40,661 nt of DNA from JBAXTZ01 sp037129925 (GCA_037129925.1 JBAXTZ010000032.1:1-40661), one strand, 5' to 3'. Shown: positions 26,186 to 35,158, numbered from the stretch's first letter. Notes: generated by a model not told the origin, from the sequence alone. Made by a program: numbers and translations.

Positions 26186-26194
26186 ATTATACCA
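26186..26194 (-). promoter_or_regulatory. Extended -10 promoter for the TM2-like gene
   Basis: Minus-strand TGGTATAAT, a consensus extended -10, with no good -35. It lies about 50 bases before the chosen ATG and excludes the longer upstream start for that gene. Confidence 0.5.
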
Positions 26195-26285
26195 CAACCA
26201 CCTAAAACAATTTTTCACTCAGGCAGGAAAATCGTTAGTCACGACGAATACTTGCTACTAATCATACAAGGGAGAACGAAGGCGT

Positions 26286-26873
26286 ATGGCAAAATTATAT
26301 TTTCGATATGCAGCAATGGATGCCGGAAAAACTCTGGATTTACTGAAAGTCGCATACAACTACGAAGACCGCGGGCGAAAAGTTTTGATTATAACTGCCG
26401 GAATCGACGACCGGTTTGGTTCAGGAAAAGTCGCCTCGCGTGTCGGTATCGCTCGCGAAGCGCTGTCAGTTTTCGCCACTGACAATATTTTCGAGATAGT
26501 CAAAAATCATCCCGACAAAATCGCTTGTGTTTTGCTGGATGAAATCCAGTTTTTCACTGTTGAACAGATTGGGCAATTGTCGGATATCGTTGATGAATTG
26601 GACATTCCGGTTATCTGCTATGGTCTGCGCTCAGACTATATGGGCGGAACGTTTCCCGCCAGCGCCCAGCTGATGGCAATCGCCGATTCCATCGAAGAAG
26701 TAAAAACTATCTGCCATTGCGGTCACAAAGCTACGATGAATATGCTCGTGAAAAACGGCGTTGCCGTAAAACAAGGCTCGCAGGTTGTCGTCGATAATGA
26801 CGAAACCCACGAGCAGGATATAAAATATGTATCAGTTTGTCGAAAACACTGGAAAGAAGGTGTCTGGGAGTGA
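26286..26873 (+). CDS. tdk: Thymidine kinase
   Basis: Salvage enzyme that phosphorylates thymidine to dTMP with ATP. The 195-residue product is the normal size. The P-loop is AAMDAGKT, about residues 9-16, with the catalytic Asp-Glu in LLDEIQFF near 83-90, the lid, and four zinc ligands: two Cys in CHCGHKA plus CxxH in CRKHW. It is transcribed towards thyX and ends only three bases before the thyX stop, so the two genes for the dTMP supply are convergent and closely abutted. AAGG lies three bases before the ATG. Confidence 0.94.
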   Translation: MAKLYFRYAAMDAGKTLDLLKVAYNYEDRGRKVLIITAGIDDRFGSGKVASRVGIAREALSVFATDNIFEIVKNHPDKIACVLLDEIQFFTVEQIGQLSDIVDELDIPVICYGLRSDYMGGTFPASAQLMAIADSIEEVKTICHCGHKATMNMLVKNGVAVKQGSQVVVDNDETHEQDIKYVSVCRKHWKEGVWE

Positions 26874-26876
26874 TTC

Positions 26877-27728
26877 TCAGGAAAGCATCTTGCCGACTAT
26901 GACAGAGAAATCGGCTTGTTCGGATTTCGATGTCCATTCAAATGTAGCCAGCTTGTCCAGCAGTGCGGATTTTTCAGCCGCGCTGCTGTTTTTTGTCGCC
27001 AGTTTTACTAATTCAATTAAATTGTCTGCCATTTGTTTGGTCAACACCAACTTGCCACGCTCGCAATCATTCCAGGCTTGCATAACTGCCGGGAAAATTT
27101 CTGCGAGCATTTCAGCAATGGCTTCGGCATAGACCCGGATTTCATACTGCGCATGATCCGTTAACCGCAGCGATAAAAAGTGCAATAAATTATGCAAGTC
27201 AACACTTGCCACCACTTCCGTGTATAACGCCAACGGTAAATTTATTCTCGACAATTCACGGGCCAGACCGTTTTCCAGACAATATTGGTAATCCTCATAC
27301 AGCTCTTGCTGCCGGTAGCTTAGTTTATCGTGAATTTCATCCGCAGCCGGAATAATTGTCTCAGTGCGCGCCTGACGGTTTTTCTGATCCTGCGTGGTCA
27401 TCAAATCGGTTTCCGGCACGTACGACTGGCAAACCAGCTCCGAATAGCGCCCGCTTACTTCGTTATAGGACCAGGTACGATGGCGCATCCATTGCCGCAT
27501 AACAAACAACGGCGCCTTGATATACAACTGCACTTGCGCCATTTCAAACGGCGAGGTATGTTTGTGCCGTAGCAAATAGCGAATTAATTGCGGATTGTTA
27601 CTGGTTTTACTCGTCCCCTTCTGATAACTGACCCGCGCGGCTTCGGCAATGCTATCGTCGCTACCCATCCAGTTAATTATCGCAACTTCGCCATGGTCAA
27701 GTACCTTTTTTGAATATTTCGGTTCCAT
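26877..27728 (-). CDS. thyX: FAD-dependent thymidylate synthase
   Basis: A 283-residue ThyX, which methylates dUMP to dTMP with methylene-tetrahydrofolate and flavin. The ThyX signature is RQWMRHRTWSYNEVSGRYS at residues 78-96, with RHR at 82-84 and the substrate-binding SYNEVSGRYS. The second conserved block LLHFLSLRL is further down. GGAGG lies six bases before ATG. It is downstream of mutS2 with only 13 bases between, suggesting one transcript. No thyA is seen in the window. Confidence 0.95.
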   Translation of the reverse strand: MEPKYSKKVLDHGEVAIINWMGSDDSIAEAARVSYQKGTSKTSNNPQLIRYLLRHKHTSPFEMAQVQLYIKAPLFVMRQWMRHRTWSYNEVSGRYSELVCQSYVPETDLMTTQDQKNRQARTETIIPAADEIHDKLSYRQQELYEDYQYCLENGLARELSRINLPLALYTEVVASVDLHNLLHFLSLRLTDHAQYEIRVYAEAIAEMLAEIFPAVMQAWNDCERGKLVLTKQMADNLIELVKLATKNSSAAEKSALLDKLATFEWTSKSEQADFSVIVGKMLS

Positions 27729-27741
27729 GCGTTACCTCCGA

Positions 27742-30090
27742 TTATTTTAGTTTTATCACTGTAGCGCCGTTGCCACCTTCATTATATTCGGCAATAGCTA
27801 TTGATTGGACATGCGGATGTTTTTTTAAGTGATCTCGAATTCCGCTACGCAATGCGCCGGTTCCTTTGCCGTGAATGAGCATCAACTCATTCAACCCGGA
27901 CATTACACCATCATCCAAAAACTTATCCACATCCTGCAAAACTTCTCCCACCATTTTACCGCGAATATCCAGTGTGCGTTGCACAGCGCGTAAGGCGATT
28001 TCTCCGGTAAACGTCCGGGCAACAATCGCCCTGGCCTCGGCGCGATTACGCACCAATTTTAATTTCTTCAACGCGATAGTTGTCTTCAACGCGCCGATTT
28101 GCACTACGGCATTATTTCCGCTAATACTCTCGACAGTGCCGGCTTGATTGAGTGATGCCACATATACACTTTTTCCGACGCTGATAGCGCCGTCATAGGT
28201 ATCGAATTTGTCCTGTTGTTCCTGAACGTCGATTTTCTGTTGTGTTTCGACAAGCAATTTCCGCATCGTATTGATTTCATCTTGTTGCTTATCGACGTTC
28301 TTAGCTTGAATTTTCTTGAGTTCAGCTATTACATATTCGGCTTCGGCGCGCGCCTGACGCACGACATCACTGGCTTCCTTTCGGGCTTTATCCAGCAATT
28401 CAGCGCGTTTTTGCGTGACCACGTCGAGTTTCGCCTTCGCTTCGCTATTTAACCGTTCGGTTTGCTCGCGAACAATTTTTATCTGCAACAATTCATCATT
28501 GGCTTGTTTCATATCGGCATCAATTTTTCCGAGCACATTTTCCATAGCCGTATGCTCATGGCTTACCAGCTGTTTTGCCCGATCGATTACATTATCGTTC
28601 AAACCCAATCGCTTGCTGATGGCAAAGGCATTACTGCTACCGGGAACACCAATCAGCAATCGGTAAGTCGGCGACAGGGTATTTATATCAAATTCAACAC
28701 TGGCGTTTTTGACACTATCATTGTTGTAGCCAAAGTGTTTCAATGCGCCATAATGGGTGGTTGCAACTGTTACGCAGCTAACCGCGATAAGTTGTTCCAA
28801 GATCGATTGTGCCAGCGCCGCGCCTTCTTCCGGATCAGTTCCGGCGCCAATTTCATCAAACAACACCAAATCACCGGAACAAACATTTTCAATAATCCGT
28901 GTTACGTTCCGCATATGCCCGGAAAAAGTACTCAAATTTTGCTCAATGCTTTGCTCATCGCCAATATCAACATACACGTCAGAATATAGCGGCAGTTTAG
29001 ATCCGCTATCAGCAGGAATAAACAATCCGGACTGAGCCATCAAAGTCAGTAGCCCCAGCGTCTTTAATGTGACCGTCTTGCCGCCAGTATTAGGCCCGGT
29101 TATTAACAGCAAATTATTGGGCGAACCAAATACCACGTCAATCGGCACTACAACTTTCGAATCAATCAACGGGTGCCGGGCTTTACGAATCCGGTAGTTT
29201 TTTTCATTGGTTAGCAGCGGCAACGTCGCTTTCATCTCTAACGCTAACTTGCCCTTGGCAAAAGCGAAATCCAGTTCCGAGAGCGCTATGCAAGACTCAG
29301 TAATGGCATCCCGAAATCTGCCGACATCTACTGACAGCGCCGTCAATATCCGCTCAATTTCATGCTTTTCCTTGCTTTCCAATTGCTTTAAATCATTATT
29401 GATATTTACAATGGCCATTGGTTCAATGAACACGGTTGCTCCACTGCCGGACGTGTCATGGACAATTCCCGGGAATTGTTGACGATACTCTTGCTTAACC
29501 GGAATAACGTATCGGTCATTACGCATCGTTACCACAGCGTCAGAAAAATATTTTTGGTTTTCTTGCGAACGCACCAACGAATCGATTTTTTCTTTAATCC
29601 GGCTGCGAAACACGCGCATTTCTTTGCGAATTTTATTCAACTCGTGACTGGCGCTATCGCGAATTTCTCCGGAATCATCAATTGCATTAGTAATAGCATC
29701 TTCAATAAATCGCTGCGGCATAACCCGATAGGCCATTTCGCTTAGATAATTATAATCACCCTCTAGCTCACTTAAAAATGTCTTCATGCGCCGCACAACA
29801 TTCATCGTCTGGGCAACTCGCAATAATTCGTGCGGGTCAAGTATTGCACCGAGCATCGCCCGATGCGCCGCCGACCGCACGTCGAAGAAACCGGCCAACG
29901 GAACACTGGCAGCGGTAAGCAATACCGAAACAGTTTCATCAGTTTGCCTAAGCAATAATTGGATGTCGTCGATGTCAAACAAGGGGGTGATATCTGCGCA
30001 CAATCCCTTGCCTAACTCCGACACCGCCTTTGCCGCCAGTTTTTTCTTTATCTGTTCATATTCCAGCACCCGGAATACTGACTCGTTCAT
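27742..30090 (-). CDS. mutS2: MutS2 endonuclease/ATPase
   Basis: A 782-residue MutS2. It has the MutS core with Walker A ITGPNTGGKTVTLK near residue 330, DEIGAGTDPEEG Walker B-type stretch, a long coiled coil, and a C-terminal Smr endonuclease domain (LDIRGKMVGEV, then LMLIHGKGTGAL). MutS2 is linked to ribosome rescue or recombination suppression. ATG at 30090 is preferred to the one at 30102, because the family starts at MNESVFRVLEYEQIK. It has no mismatch-recognition domain, as expected. It is 32 bases after the U32 gene and 13 bases before thyX. Confidence 0.95.
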   Translation of the reverse strand: MNESVFRVLEYEQIKKKLAAKAVSELGKGLCADITPLFDIDDIQLLLRQTDETVSVLLTAASVPLAGFFDVRSAAHRAMLGAILDPHELLRVAQTMNVVRRMKTFLSELEGDYNYLSEMAYRVMPQRFIEDAITNAIDDSGEIRDSASHELNKIRKEMRVFRSRIKEKIDSLVRSQENQKYFSDAVVTMRNDRYVIPVKQEYRQQFPGIVHDTSGSGATVFIEPMAIVNINNDLKQLESKEKHEIERILTALSVDVGRFRDAITESCIALSELDFAFAKGKLALEMKATLPLLTNEKNYRIRKARHPLIDSKVVVPIDVVFGSPNNLLLITGPNTGGKTVTLKTLGLLTLMAQSGLFIPADSGSKLPLYSDVYVDIGDEQSIEQNLSTFSGHMRNVTRIIENVCSGDLVLFDEIGAGTDPEEGAALAQSILEQLIAVSCVTVATTHYGALKHFGYNNDSVKNASVEFDINTLSPTYRLLIGVPGSSNAFAISKRLGLNDNVIDRAKQLVSHEHTAMENVLGKIDADMKQANDELLQIKIVREQTERLNSEAKAKLDVVTQKRAELLDKARKEASDVVRQARAEAEYVIAELKKIQAKNVDKQQDEINTMRKLLVETQQKIDVQEQQDKFDTYDGAISVGKSVYVASLNQAGTVESISGNNAVVQIGALKTTIALKKLKLVRNRAEARAIVARTFTGEIALRAVQRTLDIRGKMVGEVLQDVDKFLDDGVMSGLNELMLIHGKGTGALRSGIRDHLKKHPHVQSIAIAEYNEGGNGATVIKLK

Positions 30091-30122
30091 TGTCGTTACC
30101 ATTCCTTAGAAACTTCGATTTG

Positions 30123-32504
30123 CTATTCAACTCCCCGTTGCAAATGCCCGCGGGTATGTTGGACCTGATTAAAAAATGCGGCAACCCCGCCGTTAATTTC
30201 AACAAATAATTGTTTGCACGCTCGTTGCATTTCTTCAGTCGACAGCAACCGCGCGTCGACACGAAAACGATTCACCCCGGATTGGAGTAACCGCTGGCAG
30301 TTGCCCGCGCAATTGTGGAGCCGCGAATTGAATAGATGGGTATTGCAAAACTGGTCGGTAACTGCAAGGAAATTGACATCGGTACGATCAATTAGCTTTA
30401 AGCGATTATCAACTTTGCAAAGACCTTTGCAATGCTCACCAACTTTTTGCGAAAAATGCACGCCGATTTGACAAATCCGACTCTGCATTATTTCCAGTCT
30501 GCCATATGCCAAAATTTCCGTTTGAAAATCAGACGGAATATTCAAACGCAGGATTTGTTCAAAATTCAACTCCGGTGACAGCACTCCGCCGCTATACCCG
30601 CCGACTACTAACTTATCGATTGCAAATGTATTATATATCGGCGTTCCCATACCGGCAAACAGTGGACAACTTAATATTTCTGCAAAATATTTTGCGCCGA
30701 CACTACCGTAAATTCCACTGATATTTACCCCGCGCAGTTTTTCGGTCAACAGTTGAAACTGTGCTAAACTGCCGGGAAATATAACTTTGGGAAATTCCAG
30801 ATAAAACCTTTTCCCTTGGACTTGGGCCAATTTCGCCAAACGGCTGAGTTGTTCAACGTCAAGCGGCAGGTTATTTAAGCACTCCAATAGCGCGATAACG
30901 CCCTGCACTTCATTGAGTAACAATGCCGCCGATAATGTTTGTTCGCTATCACTGCAAACTATGATTTCGCCAACGCTAGCGCAAACCTTAGCGCTGTTTT
31001 TTGGTAATTGAAAACTACAGCGAAATTCGTGTTTCTTAATATTTTTCAGTCGGGTTGCTGATAAGTTTTCCAATAGTTTCCGACGCGTCTCGTTAATTTC
31101 GCTAATCGGTAGCGCCAAACCATCAGCGATTTCGCAATTACAGGCAATAACCTGGTAAGGCGTGCTGCCGGTTTTGCTAAGTTGCGCGACTATTTTGTCT
31201 ACAGACAACGCTACTTTTTGAGCTACTTCGGCATTTTTTTCACCGGTCATTTCGATATTGTTACCCCGGTTATCGACGGCAGATAATTTAAGCGGCTTCC
31301 CAAACTCCAGCTTACAGAACAACTCAATTGGCGTCTTTCGCGCTTCACTTTCAAGTTCGTTTTGAATAGTTTTTTCGAAAACACTATCTCGAACCCGATA
31401 CAATATCGCGTTTGCCGGCAAACTTTTTAATGAATCAATTACCGGTTTCCCATTAATAACGCTGACTTTCAAACTGCGCTCGATGCCATTCAGGTCAGCG
31501 ACAAACAAATCATCCTTAGCGATTTGCAACTCTAATAATTGTTGTTCACCTATACTACCAACGATACCGATTAATTCGCCGCGATTATTCGGACGATAAC
31601 TGCTTAACACTCTATCTGATATTTGTCCGGCGAGATACCCGTCAGTAAAATCACGATTAAATGTTTTATTGATAGTAGCATCAAAATTAACTAATTTTCC
31701 GGCATAGTAGTCATTTATTGCCTGACGATAGGCCTTAGTCACCGCATAGACATATTCCGCGGGTTTTAACCGCCCTTCTATTTTCAATGACGCTACGCCG
31801 CACTCGATTAGTTGGCCGATATACTCGAAACTTTGCAAATCTTTTGTGGATAGCGGAAATTTGACATTGACCGGTGCGACTTTGCCGCTATATTCCAGTG
31901 CATACGGCAACCGACAGGGTTGAGCGCATTTACCGCGGTTGCCGCTCCGTCCGCCGATTATCGAACTCATCAAGCACTGTCCGGATATTGCATAGCATAA
32001 TGCGCCATGAATAAACACTTCTGTTTCAATATTATACAAGCTGGCATAAGCGGTTAATTCGGCAATCTCACCAATCGACAGTTCTCGTGGCAACACTACG
32101 CGCGCGATGCCGCAACTGGCGGCAAAATCTATTCCTAATTTATTATGAATTGTCATTTGGGTACTGGCATGAATCGGAATTGTTGCATTATTTAAACGCA
32201 AAAATTCCAACAACCCGATGTCTTGGACAATCAACGCGTCAATTCCACAATCACAGAGTTGCGTGATGAACCCGGCTAATTCATGATATTCACTGTCCTT
32301 AATAAGCGTGTTTACCGCCGCGTAGACTTTGACATCTCTGACGTGCGCATATTCTACGGCAATTTTTAGCTCAGCAAATTCAAAATTATTTGCGCTACTC
32401 CGCGCTCCAAACATTTTTCCGGCAAGATACACCGCGTCGGCGCCGCCCTGAACCGCGGCTATCAACGCCTTCATGTTGCCCGCCGGGGCTAATAATTCTA
32501 TCAT
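30123..32504 (-). CDS. Peptidase U32 family protein with DUF3656
   Basis: A 793-residue member of the large U32 subgroup. N-terminal ELLAPAGNMKALIAAVQGGADAVYL opens the TIM-barrel, followed by FIHGALCYAISGQCLMSS and GNRGKCAQPC, where the conserved cysteines lie. A middle segment fits DUF3656. Members of this class are now linked to RNA hydroxylation (RlhA) or tRNA U34 hydroxylation (TrhP), so it is more likely an RNA modifier than a protease; that is an inference from family. ATG at 32504 overlaps the malY-type stop codon (ATGA) and has GGGAG four bases upstream. Confidence 0.9.
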   Translation of the reverse strand: MIELLAPAGNMKALIAAVQGGADAVYLAGKMFGARSSANNFEFAELKIAVEYAHVRDVKVYAAVNTLIKDSEYHELAGFITQLCDCGIDALIVQDIGLLEFLRLNNATIPIHASTQMTIHNKLGIDFAASCGIARVVLPRELSIGEIAELTAYASLYNIETEVFIHGALCYAISGQCLMSSIIGGRSGNRGKCAQPCRLPYALEYSGKVAPVNVKFPLSTKDLQSFEYIGQLIECGVASLKIEGRLKPAEYVYAVTKAYRQAINDYYAGKLVNFDATINKTFNRDFTDGYLAGQISDRVLSSYRPNNRGELIGIVGSIGEQQLLELQIAKDDLFVADLNGIERSLKVSVINGKPVIDSLKSLPANAILYRVRDSVFEKTIQNELESEARKTPIELFCKLEFGKPLKLSAVDNRGNNIEMTGEKNAEVAQKVALSVDKIVAQLSKTGSTPYQVIACNCEIADGLALPISEINETRRKLLENLSATRLKNIKKHEFRCSFQLPKNSAKVCASVGEIIVCSDSEQTLSAALLLNEVQGVIALLECLNNLPLDVEQLSRLAKLAQVQGKRFYLEFPKVIFPGSLAQFQLLTEKLRGVNISGIYGSVGAKYFAEILSCPLFAGMGTPIYNTFAIDKLVVGGYSGGVLSPELNFEQILRLNIPSDFQTEILAYGRLEIMQSRICQIGVHFSQKVGEHCKGLCKVDNRLKLIDRTDVNFLAVTDQFCNTHLFNSRLHNCAGNCQRLLQSGVNRFRVDARLLSTEEMQRACKQLFVEINGGVAAFFNQVQHTRGHLQRGVE

Positions 32505-33667
32505 AGTTCTCCCTTGATTGATTTTTTCAAACGCTGCAGTCCGTCGGTCAGTTTTGCCCGCGGGCAACCGGCGTTGAGCCGCAAGAATCCGGTCATACCA
32601 TAATTTGCGCCGGACATTATCGCCACTTTGCCAACATTAATCAACTGAGCTTGCAGCACGGCATCGTCTAGTTTTAGTCGCGAACAATCTAACCACGCCA
32701 GATAAGTACCCTCTGGTTTACGAAAATCAATTGGCAGATTATTGCTCGTGATAAACTGCGCGATATAGTCCATATTGCCGGCCAAATAGCCAACCAATTC
32801 AGCCAACCAGTCATCGCAATCACGATAAGCAGCTATTATACCATACATTCCGAATAGCGATGGACAGGATACAGCATACTTGTTTTTCAACAAATCCAGA
32901 AATTTATCACGGATATCAGCGTTCCAAATAAATCCATACGAGCCTTGCAATCCGGGTATGTTAATAGTTTTTGAAGCAGAAGTCACGACGAATACGTCGT
33001 CACTTGGGTAATTTGCCAACGACACAAATTTATTGGGCGCATAGACAATATCCGAATGGATTTCGTCACTGATAATCTTAACATTATTTCGACGGCAGAT
33101 GTCGATAACCCGTTGCGTTTCTTCCACCGTCCAAACTCGTCCGGTCGGATTATGCGGATTACACCACACCAAGACACGGGCATTTTTTGCGCAGCACTCA
33201 AGGTCATCATAATCAAGCTGATATTCGCCTTGCTGATACAGCAGATTGTTGATTACAACACGACAACCATTTGCCGGAATCAACCGGAAAAAGGCATCAT
33301 ACGCCGGATTCTGGATAATCACTCCGTCACCTGGCTGCGTTAATAACTCCAGTAGCAACGTTATCGAAAACAACACCGCCGGCGAATAAATTACTGTTGC
33401 ACCATCCACAGCACACTGATACCGGCGCTTATACCAACTGGTTATAGTATCGCGAAACTCAGCATGATTCCAACGACTATAGCCGAATACCGGATGGCTC
33501 ATTCGCTTTTCGAGTGCCTCAATAATCTGCGGCGGCGCGGCAAAATCCATGTCCGATATTGTAAACGGCAACAAATCACCGCGCCCGAAGCGGTCAGCGA
33601 TATAGTCCCACTGCGTGCAGTAAGTATTCCGGCGATCAATTACTTTGTCAAAATGGTATTTATTCAT
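32501..33667 (-). CDS. MalY/PatB-type PLP C-S lyase or aminotransferase
   Basis: A 388-residue fold-type I PLP enzyme. The schiff-base lysine is K233 in SASKTINIPGL, with the NPHNPTGRVW motif at 170-179 and the SDEIHSDIVY motif near 200. MalY and PatB are cystathionine beta-lyases that split cystathionine to homocysteine, pyruvate and ammonia, and PatB has aminotransferase history. GGAG is 2-6 bases before the ATG. It is downstream of relBE and overlaps the U32 gene by four bases (ATGA). The exact substrate is not readable. Confidence 0.92.
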   Translation of the reverse strand: MNKYHFDKVIDRRNTYCTQWDYIADRFGRGDLLPFTISDMDFAAPPQIIEALEKRMSHPVFGYSRWNHAEFRDTITSWYKRRYQCAVDGATVIYSPAVLFSITLLLELLTQPGDGVIIQNPAYDAFFRLIPANGCRVVINNLLYQQGEYQLDYDDLECCAKNARVLVWCNPHNPTGRVWTVEETQRVIDICRRNNVKIISDEIHSDIVYAPNKFVSLANYPSDDVFVVTSASKTINIPGLQGSYGFIWNADIRDKFLDLLKNKYAVSCPSLFGMYGIIAAYRDCDDWLAELVGYLAGNMDYIAQFITSNNLPIDFRKPEGTYLAWLDCSRLKLDDAVLQAQLINVGKVAIMSGANYGMTGFLRLNAGCPRAKLTDGLQRLKKSIKGEL

Positions 33668-33683
33668 AACTCCTCACGATCCT

Positions 33684-33959
33684 CTAAATAACATTCGAAT
33701 TATACCCTTCCCTACGATGAGCGATTCGCAACAGCAATATTGTCACAACATTATCATTGAGTTTCCAGATAACGCGATAATCACCAACCCGAAACCGCCA
33801 ATAGTCAGCCACGCTACCACCAAGTTGCGTAGCAAACAGTTTGGGATCCGTATCAGTAGCAGCACGTTTATCAATCCACCGCACTATGTTTTGCGTTTGT
33901 TGCCGGTCTAGTTTGTTAAGCTGTTTGATTGCTTCAGCGCTATACTCAATTTTCCACAT
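33684..33959 (-). CDS. RelE/ParE-superfamily toxin
   Basis: A 91-residue protein of RelE type, cutting or blocking translating mRNA in this family. The sequence reads MWKIEYSAEAIKQLNKLD at the start, and the characteristic core YWRFRVGDYRVIW, followed by IAHRREGY. The Arg and His residues typical of RelE activity are present. ATG at 33959 overlaps the antitoxin's end by 14 bases and is preferred to a long upstream frame. Standard antitoxin-toxin order and adjacent promoter make this a plausible type II system. It lies directly upstream of the malY-type gene, 16 bases away. Confidence 0.88.
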   Translation of the reverse strand: MWKIEYSAEAIKQLNKLDRQQTQNIVRWIDKRAATDTDPKLFATQLGGSVADYWRFRVGDYRVIWKLNDNVVTILLLRIAHRREGYNSNVI

Positions 33960-34164
33960 TAAACAGCGCCATAACTTCCGCGTGTGAATAAGTTCTGCCA
34001 CCCGCCTGCACTTCTTCAAGCGCCTTCTTGGCAAAATAATAATCTTCTAAGTCCTCTAACAATCGCTCGATACAAGGTTTAACCAATTCAGTTTTTGTAA
34101 CTTGCATGGCGTTGGCGAAAAACTCCAACCCCTTTTCCATGTCAGCGGATAATCTCAAGTTCAC
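33946..34164 (-). CDS. RelB-like ribbon-helix-helix antitoxin
   Basis: A 72-residue protein starting with an RHH-like strand (NLRLSADMEKGL), helix and loop, then a second helix with a LLEDLEDYYFAKKALEE stretch. This fits the RelB/DUF6290 group of antitoxins that bind their own promoter. GTG at 34164 is preferred to GTG at 34173, because GAGG lies eight bases upstream of it. The toxin begins within its final codons. Two GTGAYAC direct repeats 11 bases apart lie at the promoter. Confidence 0.82.
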   Translation of the reverse strand: MNLRLSADMEKGLEFFANAMQVTKTELVKPCIERLLEDLEDYYFAKKALEEVQAGGRTYSHAEVMALFNVEN

Positions 34165-34185
34165 TATATACACCTCGTCTTCTTT

Positions 34186-34222
34186 GTGTCACGATTGTAT
34201 CACGTTTCAAAATTGACAGCAA
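34186..34222 (-). promoter_or_regulatory. relBE promoter with 11-bp direct repeats
   Basis: Minus-strand TTGCTG (34217-34222) and TACAAT (34194-34199) are separated by 17 bases. GTGATAC and GTGACAC (34197-34203 and 34186-34192) overlap the -10 with an 11-bp period, as expected for an autoregulatory RHH operator. Confidence 0.6.
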
Positions 34223-34524
34223 TACTAATTAGTAGCGAGCAACCGCGGCTTGCGCAGCATACTTTTTTCTTGATAAAAAAAACGTAGGTGCGCGCACTGT
34301 GTGCGCCCTTGTTCATTAAAAAATAAAGCGCCGTACTCCGGGCAAATTTGTTCTAAGCGCTTGCGCTAACTGGCTGCTAGCCGCCAGCCGCTAGCGGCTT
34401 GTGATAATTATTTGCCCTGCGTAATGCGCGATGGGGTTCGACGCTATTTTAGAAGTGCGTTATGCAAAAAAATAACGCCCGCGCCGGTTTGTTGGCTGGG
34501 GCGTTTTGTGTGGCTACTTAATGC
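34223..34524. other. Structured intergenic region with a terminator repeat
   Basis: No full gene. A long-range stem GGGCAAAT (34340-34347) with ATTTGCCC (34410-34417) encloses AGCGC/GCGCT (34356-34367) and a perfect 14-bp palindrome AGCCGCTAGCGGCT (34386-34399). A plus-strand frame from 34421 ends GFDAILEVRYAKK at 34476 but has no start, so it looks like a 3' remnant. The terminator repeat follows. Confidence 0.55.
34464..34510. repeat. Terminator-like repeat, copy A
   Basis: A-tract, ACGCCC stem, inner GCCGG/GGC pairing, GGGCGT, T-tract. About 40 of 47 bases match copy B at 35254-35300 in the same orientation. It can act as a terminator in either direction, here downstream of a short orphan coding end and of higA. 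Confidence 0.75.
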
Positions 34525-34848
34525 TCATGCTGTTTTTGATTTTCTTGCTTGAGCTTTGCTTTGCAACGGTGCAATAACCAGCGTTTTTCCTAATGAAGCA
34601 AGTCCTTTCATTACTGTTGATAATTGCGGGTCAGTCGTTCCTCTTTCAAGTCGTGCAATTACCGGTTGCTTAACTCCACTCGCTTCCTCAAGTTGTTTTT
34701 GCGTTAGCCCCTGTAGCTGTCTGGCATTGACAATCTCACCAACAAGAGCAACCCGCAAATCGCTTGCCGCAATTTCTTCCGGAGTAAATATATTTTTCTC
34801 GAATACATCCCAGCTTTCGCCTATCGGGGAAATTTTATTTTTGCTCAT
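34525..34848 (-). CDS. HigA/XRE-family antitoxin
   Basis: A 107-residue helix-turn-helix protein. The Xre domain reads VGEIVNARQLQGLTQKQLEEASGVKQPVIARLERG, with the second helix and RLERG consensus. It resembles the antitoxin of HigBA or phage Gp49-type modules. ATG at 34848 was chosen, because GGAG lies eight bases upstream. Its partner toxin (34835-35107) is broken, so this antitoxin seems to be left alone; it could still repress its promoter at 35131-35158. It overlaps the dead toxin by 14 bases. Confidence 0.85.
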   Translation of the reverse strand: MSKNKISPIGESWDVFEKNIFTPEEIAASDLRVALVGEIVNARQLQGLTQKQLEEASGVKQPVIARLERGTTDPQLSTVMKGLASLGKTLVIAPLQSKAQARKSKTA

Positions 34849-35107
34849 TCCCTTTACTCCTTTCAATGAAATCAGCCCGGTTTCTCTCAGCCTGTTCAAT
34901 TTCTCGTCGTTACCAAATATCACCATCAATGTTTTTTATATATGGTTCACCTGCTCCTGTACCATATTCGCTCAATATTTTCATATAATCCTGTAGTTTG
35001 TTTAGCTTTATTCGGCTGTCTTTATCTTGTTTGCTCGCTAATGTTTCAATGTATTCCTTTATCGGCTCACTCCCGCCGCTATCTCTATAAAAGATTATTT
35101 CATACAT
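34835..35107 (-). pseudogene. HigB/Gp49-type toxin with internal deletion
   Basis: The first 65 codons (MYEIIFYRDSGGSEPIKEYI, ending NIDGDIW) match the N-terminal half of HigB toxins. The next codon is TAA at 34910-34912, and directly after it, in the same frame, the sequence resumes with RREIEQAERNRADFIERS, which is the normal toxin C-terminus, ending at 34835. About 30-35 codons of the core, usually ELRP... to KTP, are missing. A simple deletion with stop at the junction explains this. The promoter, ribosome site (GAGGAG) and antitoxin remain. A second, less likely option is an unrelated short protein. Confidence 0.82.
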
Positions 35108-35130
35108 TCCAATCGCTCTCCTCTACACCA

Positions 35131-35158
35131 ATATTATACTTTTAAGTTATAACGTCAA
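35131..35158 (-). promoter_or_regulatory. Promoter of the higBA module
   Basis: TTGACG (35153-35158) and TAATAT (35131-35136), spacer 16, on the minus strand, about 25 bases before the toxin ATG. An overlapping TATAAT at spacing 14 exists but fits less well. Confidence 0.5.

Noticed and set aside
34421..34462. tRNA-like GGTTCGA
   Set aside because: The T-loop-like motif stands without an acceptor stem, D-arm or anticodon arm that fold.
34223..34520. CRISPR array
   Set aside because: The palindromes are nested and unequal, without regular repeats and spacers.
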